A program made the position numbers and the translations under genes. A model generated the notes under the pieces. It saw only the letters and a program-made list of their open reading frames with translations, had not been told where the DNA came from and did no database searches. A DNA stretch of 64,000 nt from Cordia subcordata. Lineage: Eukaryota; Streptophyta; Magnoliopsida; Boraginales; Cordiaceae. Positions 11,742-23,264 of this stretch are shown here, piece by piece. The first letter of the stretch is position 1. Each line of letters begins with the position of its first letter. Location of the stretch: NCBI GenBank assembly GCA_028554755.1, contig JAPTOF010000006.1:1668501-1732500 (forward strand), written 5' to 3'.

Positions 11742-13296
11742 AATGATCAATCTTCTTCCTTCCAACAAAATTCAAAAGAAAGAACAAAAAAGGGTGAACT
11801 GATCAATGATAGTGTGTACTTGTTCCCATTGCTTATTGATGTAATATTTAGAAACATTTATAAGTAATAGTACTCCTGCGTTAGCTAATTTCCTTGCAAT
11901 GGCTTGAACAATTTTAAATGTGTGTAAAAATTATGTTGAATTAAACCAAATTAGATCTTATCCCATTAAATGAAGCTGGTTGTCTATTTTGAATCTACAT
12001 GAAATATCTCACCATGTTCTCTTCCTCCTTCCAGTTTGGGAATGATTATACCAGTGAAAACCCGCAATAACTATATATGTTTGTAATGGTTTTTGGTTCA
12101 GAACAAAGAGCAAAGTGGTACATCAACAGGCTAAAATCAGTCAAACTGGAACAAAGAAAAAGACTCGGCACCAAGAATGATTGGTGTAACGGAAGGCTTA
12201 GCAATTAATGTTGTAACTAACGCTCAATGATGAGGTAAATTGTTAATACAATGAATAAATACGCCAATACCTTCTCTATAAATGTAAACTTTAATAATTC
12301 AATATAAACCAACCATTTTTTTTCCTTAGAGGGTAAAGGTCCAAAAACCGATTAAAGAGTCCTGGAATTCCAGAAACCCAAAGGGTAAGAGATGAAATCA
12401 GGAAAAAGAGAAACGAATATGACGAAGGATACGCCTTAATTTTTTTTTGCCTAAAAGTCCTTTCTGGGCTTGCAACTCCTCGTAAGTTACAAGCATCTTC
12501 TGCAACTACTTACTTGTGAAGGGGCGTCTAGACTTGGAAATAGGAAGCATTATTAGTTTATGCCTGTTTTAACCAGAAAAAAGGTCGCCAGTGCAAAGAT
12601 TCATAGCATAACACTCGTGGGATATGCCAAATTCTCTGTTGGCTTATTCCATTTTTCAAGTCAAGATAGAACACATTATAAATGCATATTAAGGGTTGAT
12701 CATTGGCAGCACAACTCAGAAGCAAGATTATATTGATAAGAAGAATTGTTTGGTAAGCGAAGTAGTTATAGGGCTGCTCTCTATTGGCATGTAACAATTA
12801 ATGATGATTACAAGTAAAACAATTCTTGTTAGTGTGGCTAAGCATCACTAATTAACATGCCAAAGGAGAGTTGCCCTGTGACTATTTCAGCTTAATATAT
12901 ACTCGCATGAAATTAAATCGTAACACACTCGTCACCAGCATGAATTGAAAGCTACTGAAGCTGAGTTGATTGTTAAAGGGCGAAAGTGTGGAATTCTCAT
13001 GGGTAAAGGCGGTTTTCTTGGTCATCGGGCAGCACGCTGAGTTCGTCAAAAGGAGGGTGGGGACTCTGGTCAGTGGTGCATGTATACATATATATATGTA
13101 TAGTCATGGCATCACCTTTTTCGCCTGCATTGTCCGGTTAGTGATATATAATTATATACAATTCTAATTTCTTTTTTTATTATGTGAGCGAAAAAGAGAG
13201 AACTCAGGCGTAACATTTACTTCTTATAAGGGATCGTAGACAAATTTAAAAGAAGATCGTTGATGATTGATCATTACCAAGAGCAGATTTAGGAGA
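11742..13296. other. Intergenic DNA after the GMC gene
   Basis: The first 200 bases are the likely 3' UTR of the oxidoreductase (TGATGTAATATTTAG near 11837 could serve polyadenylation). Frames at 12558-12797 (-) and 12970-13167 (+) resemble no family I know. The stretch 12330-13110 is less AT-rich than its surroundings but I can assign it nothing. Confidence 0.5.
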
Positions 13297-13880
13297 AATC
13301 CCACGCATAGTCCCTAAAGTTGACATGATTTTTCAAGTTAGTCCTACTTGTTTAAATTGATGTAAATTAGTCCCCAGTACTTTCAAAACCAATCAAATTA
13401 GTCCCTAAGCTCAAGTTGTCATTCTTTTTTCTTATCTTTTTTTTATTCTTAGTTGATTATAATACTCTAAACTTTTGTTCTGTGAATTTCATTATGGAAT
13501 AATTTTTAGACAATAAAAGTTTCTAATTTTCATTAAAAAATTTCAATCAGATGTCTAATGTGTCTTATAAAAGTTCATAGTAAATCTAAGTATGCAAAGA
13601 ATGCAATAACTATCATAAAAAATGTTAAATTCCTACTTTTTTTTTTTTGCTAGAAATTCTCGCTTAAAAGAATAGATAATCGGATTTCGTTTTATAGTGC
13701 AAAGGGTAAGATTGTCAATTGTTTTTATGTTTGAGGTCATTTGGGACATTTTCGTCAAAACTAACATCTATTTTAATTGTAGGGACTAATCTCACTATAT
13801 TAATTAAATATTAGGGACTTGCATAAATTATTTGAAATAATAGGAATTAAAATTAAAAAATATGTAAATATTATAGACTT
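13297..13880. repeat. Fold-back repeat of the 'agtccctaa' type
   Basis: The left side carries several copies of TTAGTCCC/AGTCCCTAA (13310-13410) and the right side their inverse, TAGGGACTAAT and TTAGGGACTT (13780-13820). The middle is AT-rich without coding capacity. This looks like a non-autonomous terminal-inverted-repeat element whose ends hold subterminal repeats. No clean target-site duplication was found, so the superfamily and exact ends are open. Confidence 0.4.
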
Positions 13881-14979
13881 ATTTAAATTTAACTCGCAAA
13901 TGTATTTGTATACTTTTAGAAGAGGATCTTTATGATGAGTGTTAAATTATATATATTATAACTCAAGTAAATATGAATCCTTAGATCACATTAATATATT
14001 CCATGAAACACACTCATGCTTTTGGGACTGCAGACATCAAAGGTACTGCCGTACCGGAGCCATTCAATGTCTCACTCACCCCAAATAAATTCTTTGAGAA
14101 CTAATTATGTATTCTTTAAAAAATTCATATTTCCTTACTGGTGAAGCAACTTCTCCTAGCCAAACGTTAGATCAATCAGTGACTGATCCAATTATGACGC
14201 AGGAACCTCTTTTTTTTTTTTGGTTATCTTTTATGATAAAGGAAATTCCCTATTGCAGAAATCTACACTTTTTATCCCACGCTTGCTGGTACAGAAAACA
14301 ATGAAGTTTACTTGAATTTGATTTGGGTCTCTTAATTACAAGACTAATTCTTAATATAATTTTATTCACTTTGCTTTTCCTAAAAGTATATTGTAACTCA
14401 GATTAGTTCGGTTGTCAATTATCATCATCGATTTTTGGAAATAAAATAATAATTGTTATAATTATTTAGAACAATTACTGTTTCCAATCTAATCGTTTTA
14501 TATATCCAAATTTTTGACACGTAGCTCTTTCAAAATGTATGGTCACTTCTGACATGCTCAAGGTCTTATGATGTAACTCAATATAATCATCGATTTAATT
14601 ATTATTGGTGAGGATATTAGTATGTGGTCAACAGTGCCCAGTTTCTTCAACCACGCACTAAAATTTGACAATTTGCATAAAGCTCCGGCCTTTGGGCCAT
14701 GACTCATGAAGCCGGCCAATAGAAACCTCTGTAGCTGCCATTTCAAAGTTGCTGTTTGTTTATAATTACAATTTGCCTGAAAAACTAAGATAGAGAAACT
14801 GAATAATAACTTTTTATTAATTGGAAGTCTCGAGTTTAAATTCATGCCCAATTAAAAATATAGTCGAATTCTTAATTGATGTCCGTATATTAATATGTGA
14901 TATTTACATTATGAATTTTTGGGCATTAAGGTGGATACAATTGTAGCTACTGGACCCATGGCCTTTAGAGGCATTGTGA
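13881..14979. other. AT-rich intergenic DNA, no gene seen
   Basis: Short frames on both strands have no recognisable content. No repeat borders were made out, apart from the duplication flank of the element that follows. Confidence 0.5.
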
Positions 14980-14988
14980 AATAAACTA

Positions 14989-15386
14989 GAGTAAATTGCA
15001 TGTTACTCTCTTATACTTTGACCTATTTATATTATACTTCTTGAAATATTAAAATTAGCTAATTATTCCCTTATACTCTAACCTATGTGCATCGTATCTC
15101 TTGTAGTATAAAAAATAGTTAATTATCTCCCTGAAGTCTTTAAAAATATGCAAAATACTCTCCTTGCTGTCATATATTTCAAGGTGTATTTTACACACTT
15201 CTTTAGAAATTTCAGGAGATATTTTGCATACTTTTAGGAAGTTCAAGGGATAATTAGTTAGTTTCGATATTACAAGAGGTATGGTATACATAAATCAGAA
15301 TACAGGAGATAATTAACTAGTTTTGATATTATAAGAGGTATGATGCACATCAGTTAGAATATAAGGAGGTAATATGCAATTTACTC
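14989..15386. mobile_element. MULE-type MITE with 9-bp target duplication
   Basis: A 398-bp element with long inverted ends: left GAGTAAATTGCATGTTACTC, right the inverse with few mismatches (15357-15386). The interior continues the inverted symmetry with several copies of a motif like AGTTAATTATCTCC. It is flanked by AATAAACTA (14980-14988) and AATAGACTA (15387-15395), a 9-bp duplication with one mismatch, the length produced by Mutator-like transposases. It has no coding capacity. Confidence 0.75.
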
Positions 15387-15395
15387 AATAGACTA

Positions 15396-16039
15396 ATGTT
15401 TCCAAACAACCTATCTACTGAATTTTTCAGAATATTTTAGGGCCAACAAATTTATATCAAACAAATGTATATATGGACCACCTCATTACCAGCATAAACC
15501 CGTGCCAATTCATTTCCTAGCTAATGAATAAAGATCTATTACTGACAAAAACTAAAAATAAAATAATAAAATAGAAAAGAACAAATTAAGATCTATTAGC
15601 CACTACATTATACAAGATTTAGGGAAAAAATAAGTTAATACAAACAATTTGACAGTAATAAAATAGCAGAGACATTAAAAAAAAATTTTTGCTTTCTCTA
15701 ACAAATTATAAAAGCCAAAACAACTTTTAGAGACGCGCCAAAGCACTAATCTATTGCAAAAAGAAGTGAAAAGCGAAAAGAAAAAGGAGCAGTTTGTTTA
15801 ACATGGAAGAAAAGGTCAAATGTTGAATTACGAAAATTTCATTATAATCATAACTCGTCCCAATCAACAAACTGGTCAAGACACGCTATTATTAATGACT
15901 CTCCACCATTTTCTCCACAAGTAAGACTCTTATAATTTCTAAAGCTGATCAAATGAAAGCAACTGACATCAATTGCAGGCTAAGAGAAAAAAAAGAAAAA
16001 AAATTTGATGAAACACTGGGCTAATTAGTTAGATTATAA
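15396..16039. other. AT-rich intergenic DNA, no gene seen
   Basis: No gene or clear repeat border was found. The base composition is strongly A-rich (for example 15540-15720). Confidence 0.5.
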
Positions 16040-16266
16040 AGGCTCGTTTGAATTAGCTTTTTTTAAAAGTATTTTTTTAGTAATTTTAAAAAAATAAATT
16101 TTTTTAAAGCTAAAAATTCTGGCTTCTAAAAAAAGTTGTATTTGAACTATTTTCAGAGTTTCAGTTTTTTTGGAAGCCAAATTAAATAGTTATTACAAAT
16201 TTAATGTAATTTTTTAAGGAAAAAAAGTATTTTTTCTTGAAAAAAAAAACTAATACAAATAGGTTC
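16040..16266. repeat. AT-rich PIF/Harbinger-like MITE (copy 1)
   Basis: The ends are AGGCTCGTTTGAATTAG and the inverse of GAACCTATTTG, flanked by TAA on both sides (16037-16039, 16267-16269). The interior has A/T runs arranged as an imperfect fold-back. It belongs to the family typified by the copy at 55283-55513. Confidence 0.6.
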
Positions 16267-16512
16267 TAAATATACATCACAAATCTTTCTTACCATTATT
16301 CATTTAAAAAATATTAAAATTATTCGCGCATATATTTTGAAACATGTTATGATGATAGTTAAATCTTTTTACAAAAACTCTCCGATGCCAAGTCAATCAA
16401 TTGCTGATGAAAGAAAATATATAAAGTACCAACAAGTTGTTAGTTAAGATGATTGCAGCCACACCCATAAGAAAGAGCAACAAGTTCGAATACTAAGAAA
16501 TACACTTATTAA

Positions 16513-16743
16513 GGGCCTGTTTGGATTGGTTTTTTTTTTCAGAAAAATACTTTTTTTTTTCCTAAAAAAGTTATGTTGAATTTGCAATAACTATTTGATT
16601 TGGTTTCCAAAAAAACTGAAACTCTGAAAAAAGCTCAAATACAGTTTTTTTTAAAAGTTAAAATTTTTAACTTCTCAACAAAAATTATTTTTTAAAAATT
16701 ATTAAAAAAAACAATTTTAAAAAAAGCCAATTCAAACTAACCC
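16513..16743. repeat. AT-rich PIF/Harbinger-like MITE (copy 2)
   Basis: It starts GGGCCTGTTTGGATTGG and ends CCAATTCAAACTAACCC, with TAA on both sides (16510-16512, 16744-16746). At 231 bp it has the same length as the copy at 55283. It lies about 180 bp before the MOCOS-like start codon, within the likely promoter of that gene. Confidence 0.65.
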
Positions 16744-16928
16744 TAAGAAGGCTTTTCTGGCTTCTCAACCGATAAGGATCTTGAGGATGTCAAAGCAAAA
16801 AGAAATTAAAGCGTCCTACTAATCAATTGAGCTGACTGAATGAAAGCAACAGGGGAGCACAGCAGGCCAAGAGAATAGAGGTAAAGATATCCAAGAACTA
16901 GTCGAGCTAGAAAACCAGAGAAAAGTAT

Positions 16929-18827
16929 ATGGAGTCATCTAGCCAGAGAGAGGCCAAGCTGCTGAGCCTCCATGCTTGTTGCTTTAGTACTCTACATGGT
17001 GTGCTGGAGCCTGAGGACACCATTTCCAAGCCTACAAACACATCTGCAAATTGCCGTCACAGCTTCAGAGCCACAACCACCACATATTTCTTCCCAAATA
17101 CCCAGTTCACCAACCATGAATGTCTCCCTTCTCTTCAAGAATCATTTTTTCAGTTCATCAAAGCTTATCCTCAATACTCTCGGACTAATCGAGTCGATGA
17201 AATTCGAGCACAAGAATATTGTAACCTTTCCTTGTCAAACCATGTTTGCCTTGATTATATTGGAGTCGGTCTCTTTTCCTATTCACAGGTTGAACCTCAG
17301 TTTTCTGCAGCTTCTTCTAAAACCCCTCCAGGTTCTGAATTTCCTTTCTTCAACATCACTCATAAGTCTGTGAACCTGAAGGCGCAGCTGCTCCATGGTC
17401 GCCATGGGTCAGAAGTGGAATCTGCAATGAAGAGAAGGATTATGGATTTTCTTAACATCACTCAGAATGATTATTGCGTGGTGTTCACTGCAAATAGATC
17501 ATCAGCTTTCAAACTCGTCGCCGAATCTTATCCTTTCCAGACAAGTAGGAAGCTTCTGACGGTTTATGACTCTGAAAGCGAGGCACTGGAGACAATGATA
17601 AGTACATCGGAGAAGAGAGGAGCGCGTGCTATGTCAGCCGAGTTTAAGTCGCCAAGACTCAGAATTCATGGTCCAAAGTTGAGCAAAATGATCGCGAGGA
17701 AAAAGAAGAAGAAGAAAAACAGGGGACTGTTTGTGTTTCCACTTCAATCAAGAATGACTGGAGCGAGTTATTCATATCAGTGGATGAGTTTGGCTCAGGA
17801 GAATGGTTGGCATGTGTTGCTTGATGCCTGCGCGCTGGGACCAAAGGATATGCACAGCTTTGGCCTGTCCCTCATCCGCCCCGATTTCCTCATTTGCTCG
17901 TTCTACAAAGTTTTTGGTGAAAACCCAACTGGCTTCGGATGCCTTGTTGTTAAGAAATCCATTGTGCCAATTCTTGAGGCCTGTACGAGTGGAGGAATTG
18001 TAAGCCTTATGCCAGCAAAGAAGATTTTCCTTCTACCCGGGGACTCTAGCACAGACACCGACCTCGAACAAATGCCTGGATTAGGGACAATCGAAGATGA
18101 TCTGGATACATCAAACTCTTTCTCCGGCCCCATTGTTGTTCAACATACAGAAACTGGAAAATCAACTGATGTTGAGACTTCTAAGATAGACCACTCAGAA
18201 CAATGCGATTCGGACAACCGCGTTGTTACGGCGCCCACAACAGACGCAAAATTCAGTACGAAGAGAGGCACAGGGATCGAATGCAGATGCCTGGATCATG
18301 TAGATTCGCTGGGACTCACACTGATCAGCAGCAGAACGAGATACCTGATCAACTGGTTGGTTAGTGCATTGATGAAGCTCCAGCATCCCAACAGATTGGA
18401 CAATGCTTCTTTAGTAAAAATCTACGGACCCAAGATAAAATTCGACAGAGGTCCCGCATTGGCGTTTAATGTTTACGACTGGAAAGGAGAAAAGGTCGAA
18501 CCTGTTCTCGTGCAGAAGCTAGCTGATCGGAGTAATATCGCGCTCAGCAATGGCTTCTTACACAACATTTGGTTCTCAGACAAGTATCAAGAAGAGGCAC
18601 AGGGAGTCGTAGAGATAAGAAAGAGTGATGGAGACAAAACAGAGGAAGTCCAGAGCAGAAAAGCCAAGCAAGGGATAAATGTGGTCACAGCAGCCCTTAG
18701 TTTCCTTGTTAATTTTGAAGATATACACAGGCTCTGGACGTTCATAGCCCGGTTCCTGGATGCAGACTTTGTCGAGAAGGAGCGATGGAGATACACAGCT
18801 CTGAATCAAAAGACGGTTGAAGTGTGA
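16929..18827 (+). CDS. MOCOS-like PLP-dependent protein without MOSC domain
   Basis: Intronless gene for 632 residues related to the N-terminal, NifS-like half of molybdenum cofactor sulfurase (class V aminotransferase fold). The PLP-binding Lys is K327 in SFYKVFGENPTGFG, and the Asp expected to hold the PLP ring nitrogen is D299 in LLDACALGP. An HGRHGSEVE segment (about 152-160) and the substrate/cofactor region HNIWF near 537-541 are also recognisable. The C-terminal MOSC domain of full-length sulfurase (about 820 residues in plants) is absent, as in a known group of plant paralogues with no proven biochemical role. A Lys-rich patch lies at 256-264. The first ATG is used because the frame is open from there with family-like sequence close behind. 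Cysteine desulfuration is possible but unproven; the fold call is firm. Confidence 0.88.
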   Translation: MESSSQREAKLLSLHACCFSTLHGVLEPEDTISKPTNTSANCRHSFRATTTTYFFPNTQFTNHECLPSLQESFFQFIKAYPQYSRTNRVDEIRAQEYCNLSLSNHVCLDYIGVGLFSYSQVEPQFSAASSKTPPGSEFPFFNITHKSVNLKAQLLHGRHGSEVESAMKRRIMDFLNITQNDYCVVFTANRSSAFKLVAESYPFQTSRKLLTVYDSESEALETMISTSEKRGARAMSAEFKSPRLRIHGPKLSKMIARKKKKKKNRGLFVFPLQSRMTGASYSYQWMSLAQENGWHVLLDACALGPKDMHSFGLSLIRPDFLICSFYKVFGENPTGFGCLVVKKSIVPILEACTSGGIVSLMPAKKIFLLPGDSSTDTDLEQMPGLGTIEDDLDTSNSFSGPIVVQHTETGKSTDVETSKIDHSEQCDSDNRVVTAPTTDAKFSTKRGTGIECRCLDHVDSLGLTLISSRTRYLINWLVSALMKLQHPNRLDNASLVKIYGPKIKFDRGPALAFNVYDWKGEKVEPVLVQKLADRSNIALSNGFLHNIWFSDKYQEEAQGVVEIRKSDGDKTEEVQSRKAKQGINVVTAALSFLVNFEDIHRLWTFIARFLDADFVEKERWRYTALNQKTVEV

Positions 18828-21049
18828 GAATTAACCACTCCTTTTACTCTTTTGGGCATGAAAGTCTTACAATTATTAAGGTTTATGCTCGTGATGTAAG
18901 CTTATAGTTTTTTGAACCACTCGCTGTTGATCATGATGGAAAGAAGAAACATGATGTTTTACTCAAATATTGAATGTAATGATATTGTTTATCAGATGCT
19001 TCTCACTATAGATTTAAGAGCTTCATCGTGCGGTTAAGAACTATCTTTCACCCATAAAATACCGATACTGTCTAGAGGGTCACGTATGGTGTTAGACATT
19101 AGTATTTTTCAAACAATCTCTCTGCACGTCTCCGTATCTAATGATTTTAATTTTTGCCTTTTTTTTTGGATATTCTTGACACTCTCCAGACATATGGTCG
19201 CAAAAAGCAAAACAATCGTTTAATCAGAAACTAAGGCCTCCCGTGGACACCAATTTTCACGATCAATAGTAATGATCAGCGTCATATTTTTCACTTTGAT
19301 CGCCATATCTATTTTTTTGTAGTACAAATTGATGGATTGAGGCAGCTGGAGAATGATCTGATCCCTGACTTGCTCATGTAAGCAAATTATCGGATTTCTC
19401 GTCACTTCACCACCAAACGAGTAACTTGTATAAAATTAACAATGTAATGTTATAAGTTGATTCAAATCCTAAACCTAATTGTAAATTAAAACTACATGAA
19501 ACAAACTATTTTTATCAAATAATCGAAAGAAGAAGCAAGAGAATAAGCGGTCCAGAGTCCTGATATCATATGACAAAAGAAAAATGTTTTGGCAAAAGAT
19601 GATTTATTCTATTGGTCTTATGTGTATATGTACAACTTAGAATTGGTATGCATAGAAAAATAAATAATTTTGAAAAGTAAACCAGAAGGGATTAATCAAC
19701 GGAGTGATTAGCGAAACTAAATAAACAACCAAATCTGTTTAATTATAGAAAGAGATCACCACGATATCGTTTTAGTAATAATTAATATATTTTATTTATT
19801 AATATTTCTTTGATATTCAACTAAACCAAATAATCTGTTTTAACCCAAGTTTAGAGTAATTATAAAGTAAGATATACAAATAATTTTCAGAGTCATTTTT
19901 TTAACCAAAAAAACACAAAACGTTAAGAACAGGTAATTCGCTAATAAATTTTAAGGACACTTGCTAAAACATATCCACCCCGATGCAAATTATATCATGC
20001 ATCCAAAGAATGGTATACTCAAATGTGCATGGTGTATCGTCAAATAAATCTCACAATTCGACAGTCGGATCAACATAAAATTTAACAAATTCACTCTCCT
20101 CACATTGACAAACACAATATAATAATCCAATCGTTGATCGGACATCGGTAACACCTCCGACTGTGAGCTCCAAAATCGTTTATAAATTATGACCATATTA
20201 TTCGCAAGTTGTAAACATATTGTTTACATATTGTGAATATATCTTAAAGAGTCATTAATATATAATTTATCTTTGTAAACATATGATATAAAGTTTTTGA
20301 ACATATAATATAAGAGTAATGGATATGTAAAATTTGAACAATTGAAAAGTTTTGAAAATAAAGTGTTAAAATTTTAAACATGTGGTTTGTAAATAATTAA
20401 AAATTATAAACATATAGTATAAAAATTATAAACTTATAACAATAAACTTGTGAACATGTTACTATAAAGTACACAATATTAATGAGTACACAATATAAAT
20501 CTCCTAAAAACAAAACCCAAAAAAAAAAAAAAAAAAAAAAAAGAACACATTAAGATTTAAACGCTGTCGTTTGGTAGGTTAATGGGAGCGAGTTTTGTTT
20601 TTCCCATTTTCTTTACACGACATCTCTAACGGGAAAAAGAAGAGTCAAACCCCCTTTCTCCATATTTGAATCTTCTCTCAGGTACTTATTTTCTCTGCCC
20701 ATATATTTATATCTGAGTATCCACGTTGATGCATATATTTACATGTACTTATGCTCATGTGGGTGGTTGTAATTTTGTATATTATGCTAAATTACATAGG
20801 TATCTGTAAATAATCTGAAAATTTATGAACAATACTATCAAAAGGTGTTGAATTTATATTCAAATTATTCACTGTGTTGACAGCGTATAATTTAATTGCT
20901 CTAAAAATTTCTGGTTCGACTTATTCACTGACATTAAAATGTTTGCCGTAAAATTAGGATGATGCTTGTTCGTCGTGAAGAAAGTGTTTGCTTCGGTTTA
21001 AATTGTTTCTGTATTCTTATTCTTTATGTGCAAGAGCGGCATATATTAA
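18828..21049. other. Intergenic DNA with an unclassified repeat-like stretch
   Basis: No gene is seen. About 19990-20470 looks repeat-derived: a moderately GC-rich start (CGACAGTCGGATCAACAT, later GTTGATCGGACATCGGTAAC) runs into degenerate AAACATAT units. A 24-base A run lies at 20519-20542. At 20600-20681 the sequence is pyrimidine-rich and ends CTCTCAG|GTACTT, which could be a 5' UTR exon and donor site for the UreF gene; this is inference. Confidence 0.4.
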
Positions 21050-21283
21050 GGCTCATTGGGATTGGCCTTTTTTAAAAGTGCCTTTTTTTTTTCAAACTTT
21101 TGAAAAGTGTTTTTGTAGAAGCTGACTTTTTGGAGAAAAGCTGAAATTGAGTTTTTTTTTTTTTCAGAATTTTAGTTTTTTTTTTAAATCTAATTTAAAT
21201 ACTTATTGCAAAAATGATGTAGTTTTTTCGGGGGAAAAAGTTTTTTTTTTTAAATGAAAAAAAAATCCAATCTGAACAAAGCC
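21050..21283. repeat. AT-rich MITE directly in front of UreF
   Basis: The element starts GGCTCATTGGGATTGG and ends CCAATCTGAACAAAGCC, with TAA on both sides (21047-21049, 21284-21286). The right-hand TAA is followed at once by the UreF ATG at 21287. A T-run ending in CAG (about 21152-21177) inside the element has the form of a splice acceptor. Confidence 0.65.
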
Positions 21284-21286
21284 TAA

Positions 21287-22018
21287 ATGGAGAGTGGAAT
21301 GGAGGTAAATGAAAATGTGAGCCAAGCTGGATCCAACGGATCTCTTCTACAATGGAGCAAGTGGCAATTGCTTGATTCTATACTCCCAACTGGGGGTTTT
21401 GCTCATTCTTTCGGGCTTGAGGCAGCAATTCAAGCCCGCTTGGTCTCCACGCCCGAAGATCTTCAACGGTTTGTGATTCATGTGTTGGAGAATACGGGAA
21501 GCCTACTCCTCCCATTTGTTTATTCTGCAAACAGGTCTCCTGGTATGCTAACATGGCATAAACTTGATAAAATTTTGGATGCGATGCTGACAAATGAAGT
21601 AGGCCGTAAAGCATCAATTGCTCAAGGTTCAGCGCTTATGCGAGTAGCTGCTACTGTTTTCCTTGAAATCCCAGCTCTCAAAACAATGAGAGATTCTTCT
21701 TTACGTAGTGGAACCGTTTGTTTTCACCATGCCCCGGTGTTCGGGCTTGTATGTGGTCTACTCGGCTTGGATGCTGAAGCTTCTCAGAGAGCGTATATGT
21801 TCATTACGACGAGAGATGTCATATCTGCTGCAACTAGGCTAAATTTAGTAGGACCTATAGCCGGAGCTGTCTTGCAGCATCAGGTTGCCTCTGTTGCAGA
21901 AGAGTTGTTGAAGAAATGGATGAATCGCTCGGTCAATGAAGCTTGCCAGACTAGTCCTTTGCTTGATTCTTTACAAGGCTGCCATGGTTACTTATTTTCG
22001 AGACTCTTCTGCTCTTGA
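21287..22018 (+). CDS. UREF: Urease accessory protein UreF
   Basis: UreF binds the UreD-urease apoenzyme and, with UreG and UreH/D, helps load the nickel centre of urease; in plants it acts in the cytosol and is needed for urea nitrogen recycling. The single exon gives 243 residues, the usual plant length. The diagnostic motif LLDSILPTGGFAHSFGLEAA lies at about 28-47, and the C-terminal helical region with GLVCGLLGLDAEASQRAYMF and SAATRLNLVGPIAG is intact. The ATG at 21287 is taken as start; a second ATG four codons on (21299) would lose only four residues and cannot be excluded. The start codon sits directly against a MITE, so the 5' leader is either transposon-derived or spliced over it. 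No other urease gene is in the window. Confidence 0.93.
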   Translation: MESGMEVNENVSQAGSNGSLLQWSKWQLLDSILPTGGFAHSFGLEAAIQARLVSTPEDLQRFVIHVLENTGSLLLPFVYSANRSPGMLTWHKLDKILDAMLTNEVGRKASIAQGSALMRVAATVFLEIPALKTMRDSSLRSGTVCFHHAPVFGLVCGLLGLDAEASQRAYMFITTRDVISAATRLNLVGPIAGAVLQHQVASVAEELLKKWMNRSVNEACQTSPLLDSLQGCHGYLFSRLFCS

Positions 22019-23264
22019 AAACTGAAAATGTGGATTACTAATGTTGGTCCTTTGTCCAGCTTGATGCTTTAGTCCTTTTCCAATTCAAGGTTGACCTGAA
22101 ATTAGATTCCAAATAGAAGAAGGCTGGTCAGGCCACGAACCCCTCTGTCCATGCGTGGCATCTATTTAACTTGGGGCTTCTGGTGCCGGTTCAGGCTGCT
22201 TGAGTGGGGAGGTAAAATTACCACTTACAAGTTTCTACATCCTGTCAGAAACTCTTGCGCAAACCAGTCAACAACTCCACCAGCAACATGATTTCTACAT
22301 CCTTTTGGCAATAGTTGGCTTGTATATAAGTTTGTACACTTCAGTCATTTAGACAATACAATGTTTTGAGCTCTAGGACTGCATGGAGATGTTTCTGGTG
22401 AAATCATTGTAATTGCTCAAACTGAATTAGTAAATCATTTTTGCTGCAGTTCCCACAACACTTGTCCATTTGGTCCAAGGTGTGAGAGACGTATACACAA
22501 CATTTGGAAATAACCAAATTGTATTAGCTGTAGAGTTGATCTTGATGTTTGATGTTTCTCCTACTCGCGTATGACTTGTTTTCGTTTGACTATCCCTTTG
22601 GTTTCGTTTCGACATAAATATTAATTCCGGTGGTGGCTAGAGTGACACATGAACAAACTAGTTAGATGCCATCCATGTGTTTAAATTACTTTTTTCCAAG
22701 TGCTTGCATATTTTGTTGAAGAACCAGCAAGTTCGACAGTTTGCGGAAAAAAATGGCAAGGAAATCTTGCAGTACAGAGTTTGTACTTTCCTCTTACCAA
22801 CTGTAGACTTTGCTTAGACTTTAGACCTAATTGATAGATGTATGCTAACTGCCCAGATAACCACGTTCATCTTTAACTTCAAAGTTCAAATGCTTCCATC
22901 ACACGTCAGTTGCTACTGCAAAATTTCCCTATCTAGAATATTAACTTTAGATCATCGTTTTAGTCTGCATCTCAACAGTTTAGCCGATAAAAAACGATAA
23001 AAAAAAAAAGGAATGCACTGGTGGATTTGCTTGGTCTCGAAGCACAACCAGAGCAGCTTCTATGTCCATTATCTAAATCTTATATTGAGTAGCTTGAAAG
23101 TATTAAATGCTCATGCATCACAAGGGAAATAAGAGAGAGGTTTTTGTTTCTGTTAACGGTCTATACCATAGCTACTATAAATACCGCATGGTCTACAGCA
23201 ATTCCAGTATATCTCCGAGCTGCTTATTCCTTTGACTCTGCTCCATACAATCCCACACTAATTA
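22019..23264. other. UreF 3' region and peroxidase upstream region
   Basis: The first 400 bases are probably the UreF 3' UTR and downstream DNA; the rest leads to the peroxidase promoter. The minus-strand frame at 22427-22615 has no recognisable content. No repeat borders are clear. Confidence 0.5.
23176..23183 (+). promoter_or_regulatory. TATA box of the peroxidase gene
   Basis: A perfect TATAAATA sits 81 bases upstream of the peroxidase ATG. With a usual 25-35 base spacing, transcription would start near 23210, giving a 5' UTR of about 55 bases. This is position and consensus only. Confidence 0.6.
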
